Source: Fasciola hepatica
Taxonomy: Eukaryota > Platyhelminthes > Trematoda > Plagiorchiida > Fasciolidae
Length of the DNA stretch: 64,000 nucleotides
Direction: 5' to 3'
Assembly (NCBI GenBank): GCA_948099385.1
Contig: CANUEZ040000031.1
Location: 3,527,001-3,591,000 of the forward strand
Of the stretch, positions 10,386 to 20,102 are shown piece by piece (the stretch's first letter is position 1; each line of letters opens with the position of its first letter). Made by a program: the position numbers and the translations under genes. The notes beneath the pieces are model-generated. The model saw only the letters and a program-made list of their open reading frames with translations, ran no database searches and had not been told where the DNA came from.

Positions 10386-13060
10386 ATCGTGCAAACACTG
10401 GCGGTATATGACAAATGGAATCAAATAAATTTCTTTAGTTTTTCTGCCTTCCGCAATCGAAAAACTAGTCCCAGAGAGTCAATGTCTAATATTGTTGCCT
10501 CTTTGTATCGACTCTCATTTATCCTCAGCTGGAAGCATCCCAGACTGCGCTGCTCTACTTCTCTATTTCCAGACTTTCATTCGTGTGTACCTTTCTCTCG
10601 ATGACTCTCATTGCTCTGGAGACCACGCCGGTCACTAACCTGGCCTATGCATCTACCTGACCGTCGGCTATTCGTAAGCTACCCGACAGGTGCTCCCCTG
10701 GTTACCTTCCGGGATCCCTGACGCCTGGTCGCGGACTACCTGATACCTACGGCCGTTTGGTCCCACCAGTAAAACTCATGCCAATCCCAATGGTGCGAGG
10801 CGCGGTCAGATCCACCGCTTTGGCCGGCGCATATCGGGCGTGCAGGCCGACTACAACGATGTGAGGGCTCATTTAGGCTGGCGGGTCGCATCTCCTATCA
10901 CCAGAATTGGTTTTCAGGTTGGTTATCCAGCGCAAGGCCAGCTTCACCCACTTGCACCAAGTGCGGATTGAAAAACAACGTCCCCTGCATCTCATTGCCG
11001 TCACCCGTTGCTTCCTTCAACGTTCCTGAACAAGGTTTAACATACACCCGGTCAAGTTCCAAATCAACATATGCACATATACTTACTCGGCTCAGAAACG
11101 TTCCCTACTATTTGCGACTACTGACATTTATATCCATTAAATAACCTTTTGTTTGTCTGCACTGATGCCTTGTTTACCCTGATCCTATTATGCCAAGTTA
11201 CCGGATTCTGTACCCCGAAACATAAAATGGTTTCACTGTTCAGATATCTCTATTATGAACGTCACGATTCCCGATATACTATCGAAGAGACCATCCACCC
11301 ACTTGGTAATTTGTATGTCACCACTACATTTATCTAAACAAAACCATCAGTTGAAGATTAGTTTCTCACCTGCCAACAATTCCACGAAACACGAAGTAGT
11401 CCTCCTTCCAGCGCTTCATCTGCGTGACACCAGCTCTGTGTTCCATCGTATCCCTCCGTTGCATCTTCTCTCATTCAACCGTTTGCATTTCATGACAGTT
11501 GCATTGGCAATGAGGCATCAACAATCCATGACATAGATAGTTCGACTGCCTCCTCAGCTTTCCAAGCCAGACCTCAGCATATCCAGCTATGCAATCACCT
11601 GTACTTCCTGAGAGCTGTTCAAATGAATTATTTTTATACGACCGTATCAGCCTACTATATGTCCACCTCCCACATCTACTTTGTTACCAACTTCGGATGC
11701 TCCCATGCTTTTCACCAATGAACCCAGACAAATCCATAATTGTATCACTTTTCTCTCATTTACAAACCACTGCTGCTATTCCACTAAGATATCATGGTCG
11801 GCCACCTGCACCACAATCCATAGAGTGCTTTTTCTACATCTTTAGCCGAAAATCAACTACCTATAATTTTGGCCGCCGGTAATCTGTTTGACTCCCCCAC
11901 AAGTCTCAGGTTGGACCTTCCTCAACGTACTCAGTAACACAATTATCTGCGCCTTTTGAAGGTTCCAGTGATGTACTACTTCCAGTTGGTCCCGTCGGGT
12001 ATCAAACATATATACCAATATTATGCCCACCTCGTTGTAAGTTTGTATTCCTCATATGTCAGTCTTGGAGCCGCCTCCGATAAACCAGCAGTTGAACACC
12101 ATTTCACCCACCCATTACCTATTGCCATTCTTCTATCAGTCCTCCACGACTGGGCACCTATGCCAAAGACCACTGCGGAAGCAATTTCTCTAAACCTTCG
12201 CTGGAAATGAACTATACGTATGCCAAGCCACTGACCTTTCGGTTGTTTCCCAAATGCCACATGTCAGACTCTCACCGGCATATCCCGTTAGGCTAACGTC
12301 TACATGTTTTGACAGTATCATTTATGCACCACCCTCATACAACCTCATAAGATCATGGAATATCAACTCCTCCATCCACCCTGTTGTCAAATTGCGTTCA
12401 CTAATTAACCTGAAACGAACCCTTTACTTGAAACGTGTTCCACTCACCTGTCAACTTTCGTCACTCCGTTCCACCAAAATTTCCAGGCTCGGGCATCTAC
12501 ATACGCCTCTTTATGAGGGCGTCCTCTACAATCTCTTAATGAATGGTAAGTACTAATTCAGTGGTAAAACTGACTGTTTCATTTACGCAATTCCCCTCGT
12601 CAGAGGACATTACAAATCCTTCGGTATTATATCTCTGCTATTTTCCGGGCCATCTGGGCTACTGGTTCAGTTGCATCTCCGTCATTACCAAAAACTCCCC
12701 AATTTTTTGTTGGTACTTCTTCGAAGGTTTTCTTTGTCAGTTTAGTCGCCCCTGCGAATTTACATCGAAGCTACCCGAAATCAGCACGTTTTTACTTCAT
12801 CCACGCTTTACTTCATCACGTATCTCGACCGCGGAGCCCATTTAACTCACTTCGGAGAGGCGCGTCCATCTGACCTTCAAACTCAAATTTGCCTTTTATT
12901 CATTCGTGCGACCACTAAAACCTGTACACTTTTGTGCAGCATTTACCCAAATGAATATCCGAGGGAACGTTTTGTGACCTCACTTGTATCATATGATCAT
13001 GCAATCAAGCATGCTTTGGGTGTCCCCGAAATAAACCATTATTACTATGATTATCATTTG
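10386..13060 (+). mobile_element. Long LINE 3' UTR with (ATT)n tail
   Basis: About 2.7 kb of non-coding sequence after the ORF2 stop, ending in the second type of LINE tail: gatcatg, the hairpin tttgggtgtccccgaa (13014-13029), ataaacc, then a TTATTA-type microsatellite to about 13058. Positions 11345-12572 are about 99% identical to 59831-61058 with no indel. Beyond 12572 both copies remain homologous but drop to about 80%. A GC-rich stretch at 10615-10990 contrasts with its flanks. The ORFs at 11255-12556 are conserved between the copies only because the DNA is; they resemble no protein. Confidence 0.7.
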
Positions 13061-14699
13061 CGCTCCGATAAAACAAAGTAGGATCGTGGAAACCCAGGTG
13101 GGTCGCAACTGTTTTTGAGTCGCAAGCTATTTACGAGTGAGTATCCAGGGTTATCCCTAGAAAGTTTTTTTCTCCATATTATCCTTGAGCGTAAACAAGT
13201 GCTGGTGATAGTCGGTCTACGTATCGACAAGAAAGGTTACAAACATAGCTGGCTTCAAGTGGTTAGACATTGGGAAGTATATGCAGATGACAGAATTTGG
13301 CATGGATTGGCCGGTCAGACTTGGAGCAAAGAAACCGGAAGGGTTTAATCCCAGAGGTGGGATCGTTTTTTATTCGGGGAGCTCACTTGGCACGTTTTCA
13401 CCCTGCACATGATCAGGAAGAGCTACCGGGGGCTTAACTTGTAATCTCAGTTTTATTGAGAGGCACCCCAGAAGCAGGTTCGCGTAGTGGCTGTGAAGAG
13501 TAGTTCATCCGTTAACGAAAGGGCTTGGAGTGGAAACTCGCTACCTTTGTAGCCGGAAATACTATTCGTACATTATTGTTTTTTCAGAGAAGCTGGAGAG
13601 CATGCCTACTTTGTGGGTGGTACTTCTTCGTTTCTCTCCCACCCGCCACTGCCTAAGCGCGACTCACAAGGTCCGCCACTGCTGGGGTTAATTGTTATTT
13701 CCCCGTATAACAAGACGACCGAAGACTCTTTGCTAGATTCCTAGAGGTTTTGCCACGGCCTTTGACTATGAAAGACAGAGAAAGTAGGAAAAAGGCACGA
13801 AGAACGACTCCAACACTCGGGAAACCCACAGTCAACCGCTCGCTTCTGATAGGACCGGGGTCCTCATGCTTTCAGTTTGTGTGTGAGCCGGCTATTATCA
13901 GCACAACCTGTGGTGATACATCAAGACGATCCATATGTATTTAGAAGTTTTTGTGGCTGAGTATCAAAGGTTCTATGGTTGCCCATCATAAAAGAGAGCT
14001 GTGGAATTTATTGGATGGGCGTTCTGTGTTCTTCTGAGGCCAACATTTCAGTCTCGTGAAGGGAAGAGGAGTTGGGTGATGCTTGCTTGATTCGATCAGG
14101 GGTGACTGCTGGATGGAGATTTAATCCGGTAGATACTGCATTTTAGGGCAAGAGAGAGGCAGAAAGGAAATCAGACACAGTGCTGGAACTGTTGAAGATT
14201 TGCCCTTTATGAGACTGGTGGCATAACGTGTACCAAGGAGAGATTCCAGAGGCAGTGGCCCCAGTCTTAGGGGAAAATTCCGGACAATGTAGAATGGTAA
14301 GTTTATACCAAGTTAGGGGCAATGACGACGAACGGTCAGGTGCAATTCAGAGATTATTAATGGCCTAGTTCAACGTCCGGTTCACTGTAAGCAAGGTTTG
14401 GAAATAGAAGTGGGCACAAATATTTCGCGAGAATGCGAATGGCGTCAGAGTGACTTCATGAATGAATGCATGACTAAGAGCGACAGGGCCACGAGACAAG
14501 GAAAGCGAGACCAGCCCCAAATAAAGCAGAAAGATTGGCAACCATGTAACTGAGAACAGTCACAGGTCTGACAAATAGAGTAATGCACCATTGAATTTTG
14601 AGCATACGTAAAACGACATATATATGTTAGTAGGACCGTTGGAAAGGTCGTAAGATGAGGTTCGGACTCAGAAGACTGAGATTTATTGTAGTCTGACAA
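13061..14699. other. Unassigned spacer upstream of LINE-A2
   Basis: No protein family, tail motif or convincing repeat partner recognised. Short frames (13115-13348, 13750-13944, and 14445-14699 on the minus strand) lack motifs. Decayed repeat DNA is the likely content. Confidence 0.35.
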
Positions 14700-14950
14700 T
14701 CTGGACAGATTTCAAAGGCTTGACCTATTTTTATGTTAACGGCTGTCATGCTGAATAAAGAATGCAACCTTAAATTGTTCTGGTATGCTAAACGACCGCA
14801 GGGATTCAGGAACCCTATTCCAGAAACTAGAATAGTTGACCGCCAAATATCTAGTTATATAGGTTTCTAGGAACTTAGCTAGTTATTTAGAGACAAATCA
14901 TCCCAAAACAATACAAGAATTCTAAAGATTTTTTTTCCAATATTTTTATC

Positions 14951-16741
14951 ATGCCTGTTACTCAAAAACTTCGACCCAAGATTAGAGTTAAGAAACCGCT
15001 AACACAACTGAAACAATGCTCTATACCATTGGTGGACCTCGCGAACGACGCTATCTTCAGTGCTCGTATTCACCAAGAGTTTGAGAATATCTCAACAAGA
15101 CTCACGATTCTGGATGACAGTATCGCCAAGCTTGCTCCGCTACTGTGCCTATTGGACCCCGCGGCAAGCTATACGCAACAGCAGCTTAAATCAGCCACGG
15201 ACTTCCTTAACTCTGTTTCTACCGAGATCTTTAAGCGCATCTCAAATAGCAAAAATGCGATAGCCTTCAATCTCCCGGACAAGGCCCCAGTATCGCAACT
15301 GAAATCCACCCTGCTCAGGGCAGCTGGCATGGAACACCATCCATGCACGTGCACAAGGTTACACAAACGTTCACCACGCCACACATGTCCCATCCTTTTC
15401 CAATTCCCTTCCGATCAAATAGCAAGAGAATTTATCAAAAGGCAATCGTCGCTTGCCCTCAACACAGCTTATAAATCGGTCAGGATTACGGCAGACAAGA
15501 CTCCTCTGCAAAGAGAGGCGTCAAGGACAGCAGTAACTCCCACTAGTACCTCACAAACCGGCCCTCGGCTGAGGCTAGCCTCAGCCGTGCGATCACCGCC
15601 CCTCAACCCGGCACGCTCCGTACCAATTCAGGTGCCGGTCGACCTTGACAGCTCACCCTTGTCGGACCCCCAGGTAACATCCAGTGGACGACAGGTACTT
15701 CTAGATGCAGCTTCGACCCCTACCCGCAGCGTATCTTCATCACCTGCCCCTAACAACGGCACGGTTGATCGGGCATTAGGGGCCTCGCCATCACCGGCCA
15801 TCCCTCCACCAAGTAAGCGGGTTCGTAGGATGCAGGCTACCTCTACTCCCACTACTCCATCCGGTTGGGCCCATCCGCCTGTCCCTCCTGCCCTTACTAG
15901 ATCTCTCAATTCCTCCACGAACCTTTCCGGACCAACAAAACGTGCAAGCGCGAGGCCCATTCCGGCCCATCATCACCCACAAACAGATAGAGTGGGGCCT
16001 CACTGCCAGGGCCATCCTACCATGCAATCCGAAGAAAAACCGAAAAGCAGTTGTCAAATATTTGTGGGCTCTCGGAGGCGACCGCACCGATCCACCCACA
16101 AACCTGAACCTAACCGTGCAGACTCTAGGCCTACAGAGGGCACTAGCTCAAAGATACAAGCATCCAGCCCACTCGAGCTGCGCTCGAATTGTCAGACAAC
16201 TCACAATAGGGTCCGACCCACGCACAATCCCACTCAATATAAAGCCTTCCCAGAGACCCAGTGGCCGGCTCTCGACCCGTGTTCAACACCATCACGTATG
16301 CCTCCACGGATAATACAGTTTGCCCCGATACCAAATATGATGCCGGGCGGACCTTTCTTTCCACCACTGGCCCAACATGCCTTCGCTTCCGTGCCCTATA
16401 CCTCTCGAAACGGGGTATTCGATTATACTTCTCCGGGGGTCCTCCAAGACCCATATCACCACCAGGTTCAACCCTCACTGTCGAATATTCCTATACTCCC
16501 ATTTCCTCCTTCAGTGGACTACCTCAGTGCAGTCCGCAACCTTGGCACAAGCTTCAACTTCCACCCAGCCCCCGGACCGCTCCCGTTTTTTCGTCCTTAT
16601 CCCTCACTCAACCAAAATCCACGTATAGCATCAAGCCCCGGGCTAATGCACCAAATGTCCATAAGTCCCCACCACCTCTATCCCCCCCTAGCTCCTTCCG
16701 CGCCTCATTTACCCCCTCCAGGATTCGGCCGTTTCAATTAG
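14951..16741 (+). CDS. LINE-A2 ORF1 protein
   Basis: A 596-codon open frame encoding the putative nucleic-acid-binding ORF1 protein of the LINE, which would coat its RNA in a ribonucleoprotein. Residues about 30-95 are helical and could form a coiled coil. Residues about 100-180 look like a small RNA-binding fold: a 'NAIAFNLPD' strand, a Cys-containing CTCTRLHK segment and 'PILFQFPS'. LINE-C has the same arrangement at 44299-44775 (VFNISD, CYCVRLHK, PLLIQF). From about residue 190 the protein is Ser/Pro/Thr-rich to the LPPPGFGRF end. The ATG at 14951 is the first in frame after the AT-rich leader. Its last 480 bases overlap a second open frame that continues into the endonuclease. Large antisense ORFs over it are shadows. 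Confidence 0.8.
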   Translation: MPVTQKLRPKIRVKKPLTQLKQCSIPLVDLANDAIFSARIHQEFENISTRLTILDDSIAKLAPLLCLLDPAASYTQQQLKSATDFLNSVSTEIFKRISNSKNAIAFNLPDKAPVSQLKSTLLRAAGMEHHPCTCTRLHKRSPRHTCPILFQFPSDQIAREFIKRQSSLALNTAYKSVRITADKTPLQREASRTAVTPTSTSQTGPRLRLASAVRSPPLNPARSVPIQVPVDLDSSPLSDPQVTSSGRQVLLDAASTPTRSVSSSPAPNNGTVDRALGASPSPAIPPPSKRVRRMQATSTPTTPSGWAHPPVPPALTRSLNSSTNLSGPTKRASARPIPAHHHPQTDRVGPHCQGHPTMQSEEKPKSSCQIFVGSRRRPHRSTHKPEPNRADSRPTEGTSSKIQASSPLELRSNCQTTHNRVRPTHNPTQYKAFPETQWPALDPCSTPSRMPPRIIQFAPIPNMMPGGPFFPPLAQHAFASVPYTSRNGVFDYTSPGVLQDPYHHQVQPSLSNIPILPFPPSVDYLSAVRNLGTSFNFHPAPGPLPFFRPYPSLNQNPRIASSPGLMHQMSISPHHLYPPLAPSAPHLPPPGFGRFN

Positions 16742-17982
16742 AACCCCCTAACCGCTCTTCAAATTACGCCCAATTTGAAAGCCCAGAGGCGCATTTAGTC
16801 ACAGGCACAAACTCTTCATCTGAAACGCGGTTAAAACGGGTCGAGCTTCGACTGCCCATCGTAAGCCACGCCTTATTTGACGATCCTTCATCACCTCACC
16901 ACAACGAAATTACGACTCAGTCTACTGAGAACCTATCCAAAAACACCTTGTCTCTCTTACTACTTAACGTCCGCTCTCTCCTCCCAAAATTGCCCCTGCT
17001 TAGAGAGCTTACATTAGACCTACACCCTGACATCTTACTAGTTACCGAGACGTGGCTGACGGATCACACCCCATTAAACCACGTATCCATACCCGGCTAT
17101 CAGGCCACTGCCAACAGTAGATCTGACCGAAGAGGAGGCGGCTGCATCATTTACACCAAACACATATTCACGGCGAGTAGGTTCCATCATCCTATTCTAG
17201 ACAACATTCCAGACTCGGTCTGGCTCACTATCAAAGAAGATCAACAACTACTTCTCGTAGGATGTATCTACCGTCCTCCAAACCAGGGCAGGCACGAGTT
17301 GACAGCAATAATAGACGCATTCAACTATGTCTCTAACCTCCCCGTAACTGCTAAAATTCTAGCTGGTGATTTCAACGTGCCTGAAATATGCTGGCATTCC
17401 ATGACATCACCCCCAAAACTCCATGATTTCCTTTCGTGTATCCATGTGGGTAATTGGGTACAGCATGTTTTATCCCCCACTCGAGGGAGAAATACATTAG
17501 ACCTTATCTTCTCTATCGGTATCAAGAATTTAGATACCCAAATCTTAAGTCGCTTCACCGGTAGTGACCATAAGATGGTATCCTGTGTTTTTACTGCACC
17601 TTGGCCTCACACTGATAAGTCAGCAGAAACACCCCTTCCGACCACCAATAAGCAATACCATAAAGCTTGCTGGAATAGTCTACCCTCTTTTATCCGTTCC
17701 TTAAACTGGGACGAATCGTTTTTATCTAATGACCTAGAGATAGCAGCTGCCCAACTGTATACTAATCTTCACTACTGCCTCGACAAAATCAATCCAGCCT
17801 CGGGGCCTATCATACGCAAACAGCGGAACTCTCTAGATCGTCTTAACGGTAACCTAGCCAAACTCCAACGAAGATTCACTAAGACGAGGGACTTCTCGTC
17901 GTATCTTCAAATAATACGTATATCCCGTACGATTAAATTGCGCTTGGATTCTTCAAGAAGAAACAGGAACGAGATGCCTTAA
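16261..17982 (+). CDS. LINE-A2 ORF2, endonuclease part
   Basis: A 573-codon frame whose C-terminal two-thirds is an APE-type endonuclease, which nicks target DNA for target-primed reverse transcription. Motifs in order: LLLNVRSLLPK (near residue 232), VTETWL, RRGGGCIIYTK, GCIYRPPNQ, AGDFNVPEICW (near 368), SPTRGRNTLDLIFS and GSDHKMVS (near 434). The catalytic Asn, Glu, Asp and His positions of the family therefore look intact. The first 200 or so residues overlap ORF1 in another frame and have no domain, so the true start is uncertain. The frame ends at 17982 because of a shift of about one base near 17930-17950; the following frame continues directly into the reverse transcriptase. Confidence 0.85.
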   Translation: MAGSRPVFNTITYASTDNTVCPDTKYDAGRTFLSTTGPTCLRFRALYLSKRGIRLYFSGGPPRPISPPGSTLTVEYSYTPISSFSGLPQCSPQPWHKLQLPPSPRTAPVFSSLSLTQPKSTYSIKPRANAPNVHKSPPPLSPPSSFRASFTPSRIRPFQLEPPNRSSNYAQFESPEAHLVTGTNSSSETRLKRVELRLPIVSHALFDDPSSPHHNEITTQSTENLSKNTLSLLLLNVRSLLPKLPLLRELTLDLHPDILLVTETWLTDHTPLNHVSIPGYQATANSRSDRRGGGCIIYTKHIFTASRFHHPILDNIPDSVWLTIKEDQQLLLVGCIYRPPNQGRHELTAIIDAFNYVSNLPVTAKILAGDFNVPEICWHSMTSPPKLHDFLSCIHVGNWVQHVLSPTRGRNTLDLIFSIGIKNLDTQILSRFTGSDHKMVSCVFTAPWPHTDKSAETPLPTTNKQYHKACWNSLPSFIRSLNWDESFLSNDLEIAAAQLYTNLHYCLDKINPASGPIIRKQRNSLDRLNGNLAKLQRRFTKTRDFSSYLQIIRISRTIKLRLDSSRRNRNEMP

Positions 17983-17996
17983 GCCACCCAAACAAG

Positions 17997-19781
17997 GTGG
18001 AAGCACTGGCCAGGCTAATGAAGGTCAGAAACAAGCAACCTAACCAAGACATCCCATATTTGAACTATAATAATAAATGCTTGCGTGACCCTCTTTTGAT
18101 TACGGAGGCTTTCAGCACCTATTTTGCCTCCTCTTTAACGACGGATGACGCCACATCCTTCCCCGTTCTAGATCCGGTGACATCAGTAGCTTTCTCGACG
18201 GTAGTGTTCTACCCTGAGGAGGTTTCAGTCCATGTTGCAAGAACAAGACCGTCCTGCAGGCCAGGTCCAGATGCATTACCACCGGCCATTTTTAGTCGAG
18301 GTGGCGAAGATGTTCCAATGTTGCCGACAAACATATTCAATTTGTCACTCAGGTGCAGTGTTTTCCCTTCCCAATGGAAAACTTCAACTATCATACCGAT
18401 GCACAAAAAAGGATCACGTCTAGATCCAGTTAACTATCGGCCGGTGAACCACACCCCGGTCGTGTCCAGGATCATGGAGAGAATGATCAAGGAAAGGCTG
18501 ACACGTCACCTTCTTAACAATAATCTAATCAACGCTGGTCAGCATGGTTTTCTGAAAAACAGATCATGTGCGACATGCATGACCGATTTCCTCAATCTGG
18601 TCACAGAGGCTGTCAATATTGGTAAATCGGCAATCGTGATCTTTTTGGACATGACCAAGGCGTTTGACCGGGTATCCCACGTCCGGTTACTACAGAAGAT
18701 TAAAACTTATGGAATCGTGGACCCAATGCTCGCTTGGTTTGCGTCCTATTTAACATCCCGAGACCAGGTTGTAAGTATAGGTGGAAATTTGTCCGAACCC
18801 CGTCCCGTAACCAGTGGGGTGATACAAGGTAGTGTACTGGGCCCATTACTGTTCCTAATGTACGTTAACGATATATTTACCATTTTCCAACGGGGAGTTC
18901 CCTTCCTGTTTGCAGATGATATCAAAATCGTGTACACTTTTGATCCCGCGGCGTTAGCCTCTACCGTAGATGACATTACAAGGGAACTGCTCGCTCTCAG
19001 CTCCTGGAGTAATGATTGGAAAATGAGTTTTTCCGCCGAAAAAAGTAATATTATTACATATAAATGTCACGTCCCCACTGGAAGATTTGGTATAAAAGGC
19101 AAATTCATCCCCAATAACTCTCAGGTACGTGATTCGGGTCTACACTACTCATGTACGTTTGACTTTTCGGAACACGCAGCCATCCAGGTGGCTAAAGCAC
19201 GCCGTACGATCGGGCTAATACAGCAAACATTTATTTTGCCAGAAAGTAAACTCAACATTTTTAAGTCCCATGTTAGACCTATTCTGGAATACGGCTCAAT
19301 CATTTGTTCCAACATGCGACAAAGGGACCGCATAGCGTTTGAGAATGTACAACGGGCATTCACGAAACAGCTCATAGGTTTTTCTACGCCCTCTAATTAC
19401 ATGGAACGTTGTGAGCGGCTGAAAATCGATCCCTTATGGCTACGCCGCATAAGAAATAACCTGCTATTCTTTCACAATATCTTGAAGAATAGATCATGTA
19501 GTTCAGCACCGCAGGTAAGAACCCTTTCTACGTATCCCTTACGTAACAATGAGTTCTTGGTGTCTGTCCCTTTGCCGAAGCTTGCTCTTCGGTCAAACTT
19601 CTTCATTAACAAGTACGCTTCATTGTGGAATAAGCTACCACAACGAATTCGGGCGTTATCACCGACATCGGTGGCTTTCAAACAGGAAATAAGCATAGCC
19701 CTAACGGTGGACACGCTGACTATGTTATACAATCCGTATATTTCAAGGGCTCAGGCCTTTGAGGTAGGAATAGGGTACTAA
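17997..19781 (+). CDS. LINE-A2 ORF2, reverse transcriptase part
   Basis: A 594-codon frame encoding the reverse transcriptase of the same polyprotein, open without its own start from about 17943. Visible in order: NYRPVNHTPVVSRIMERM, the GQHGFLKNRSCAT fingers motif, VIFLDMTKAFDRVSH (first catalytic Asp), TSGVIQGSVLGPLLF, FADD at 18909-18920 (catalytic pair), WKMSFSAEKS, LHYSCTFDF, the RPILEYGSI motif and the terminal SLWNKLPQRIR. All core motifs are present, so only the frameshift upstream breaks ORF2. CR1-like elements have no RNase H domain, and none is seen. The stop is followed by a 3' UTR that still matches LINE-A1. Confidence 0.88.
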   Translation: MEALARLMKVRNKQPNQDIPYLNYNNKCLRDPLLITEAFSTYFASSLTTDDATSFPVLDPVTSVAFSTVVFYPEEVSVHVARTRPSCRPGPDALPPAIFSRGGEDVPMLPTNIFNLSLRCSVFPSQWKTSTIIPMHKKGSRLDPVNYRPVNHTPVVSRIMERMIKERLTRHLLNNNLINAGQHGFLKNRSCATCMTDFLNLVTEAVNIGKSAIVIFLDMTKAFDRVSHVRLLQKIKTYGIVDPMLAWFASYLTSRDQVVSIGGNLSEPRPVTSGVIQGSVLGPLLFLMYVNDIFTIFQRGVPFLFADDIKIVYTFDPAALASTVDDITRELLALSSWSNDWKMSFSAEKSNIITYKCHVPTGRFGIKGKFIPNNSQVRDSGLHYSCTFDFSEHAAIQVAKARRTIGLIQQTFILPESKLNIFKSHVRPILEYGSIICSNMRQRDRIAFENVQRAFTKQLIGFSTPSNYMERCERLKIDPLWLRRIRNNLLFFHNILKNRSCSSAPQVRTLSTYPLRNNEFLVSVPLPKLALRSNFFINKYASLWNKLPQRIRALSPTSVAFKQEISIALTVDTLTMLYNPYISRAQAFEVGIGY

Positions 19782-19898
19782 TAAGTCGAATAACCGCTCT
19801 GAGCAACCTAGGCTCAATTAGACCCGCATAGGGTTGGCCCCACCGCTGCAGCAATTACGAAACTCAGCGGTTCATCCATACGATCTAGGACAGCAAAA

Positions 19899-20102
19899 AT
19901 GTCCCAACTTTTTACCATCAACTTCTTCCTCCTGAAATATGCAACCCTGTGGAATAAACTCCCAGCTGAAGTCCGTTCCGTAGATTCCCTGATTATGTTT
20001 AAGTCTGGACTACACGTAGCTCTGGACATCCAAAAACTGATCGCTCTTACGAATCCTTATATGTCTTTTGATAGAGCTTTTGAGGAAAACGCTGGATACT
20101 AA
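19899..20102 (+). pseudogene. Second ORF2 C-terminus-like segment in the 3' UTR
   Basis: A 67-codon frame starting about 120 bases after the LINE-A2 stop resembles the same terminal part of ORF2: LKYATLWNKLPAEVRS followed by a FDRAFEENAGY end, against INKYASLWNKLPQRIRA and QAFEVGIGY just upstream. The two are only about half identical at the DNA level, so this is not a recent tandem copy. It may be the end of a different LINE joined by template switching, or an old internal duplication. The preceding 120 bases match LINE-A1 after its own stop (6850-6930), so the arrangement may be shared by the family. Confidence 0.6.

Noticed and set aside
11589..12556. Series of plus-strand ORFs conserved at 60075-61042
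   Set aside because: Conservation reflects the shared 99% identical block; frames differ from one another and resemble no protein.
15628..16099. Antisense ORFs of 100-110 codons over LINE-A2 ORF1
   Set aside because: Shadows of the Pro/Ser/Thr-rich sense frame; no domain and no supporting signals.
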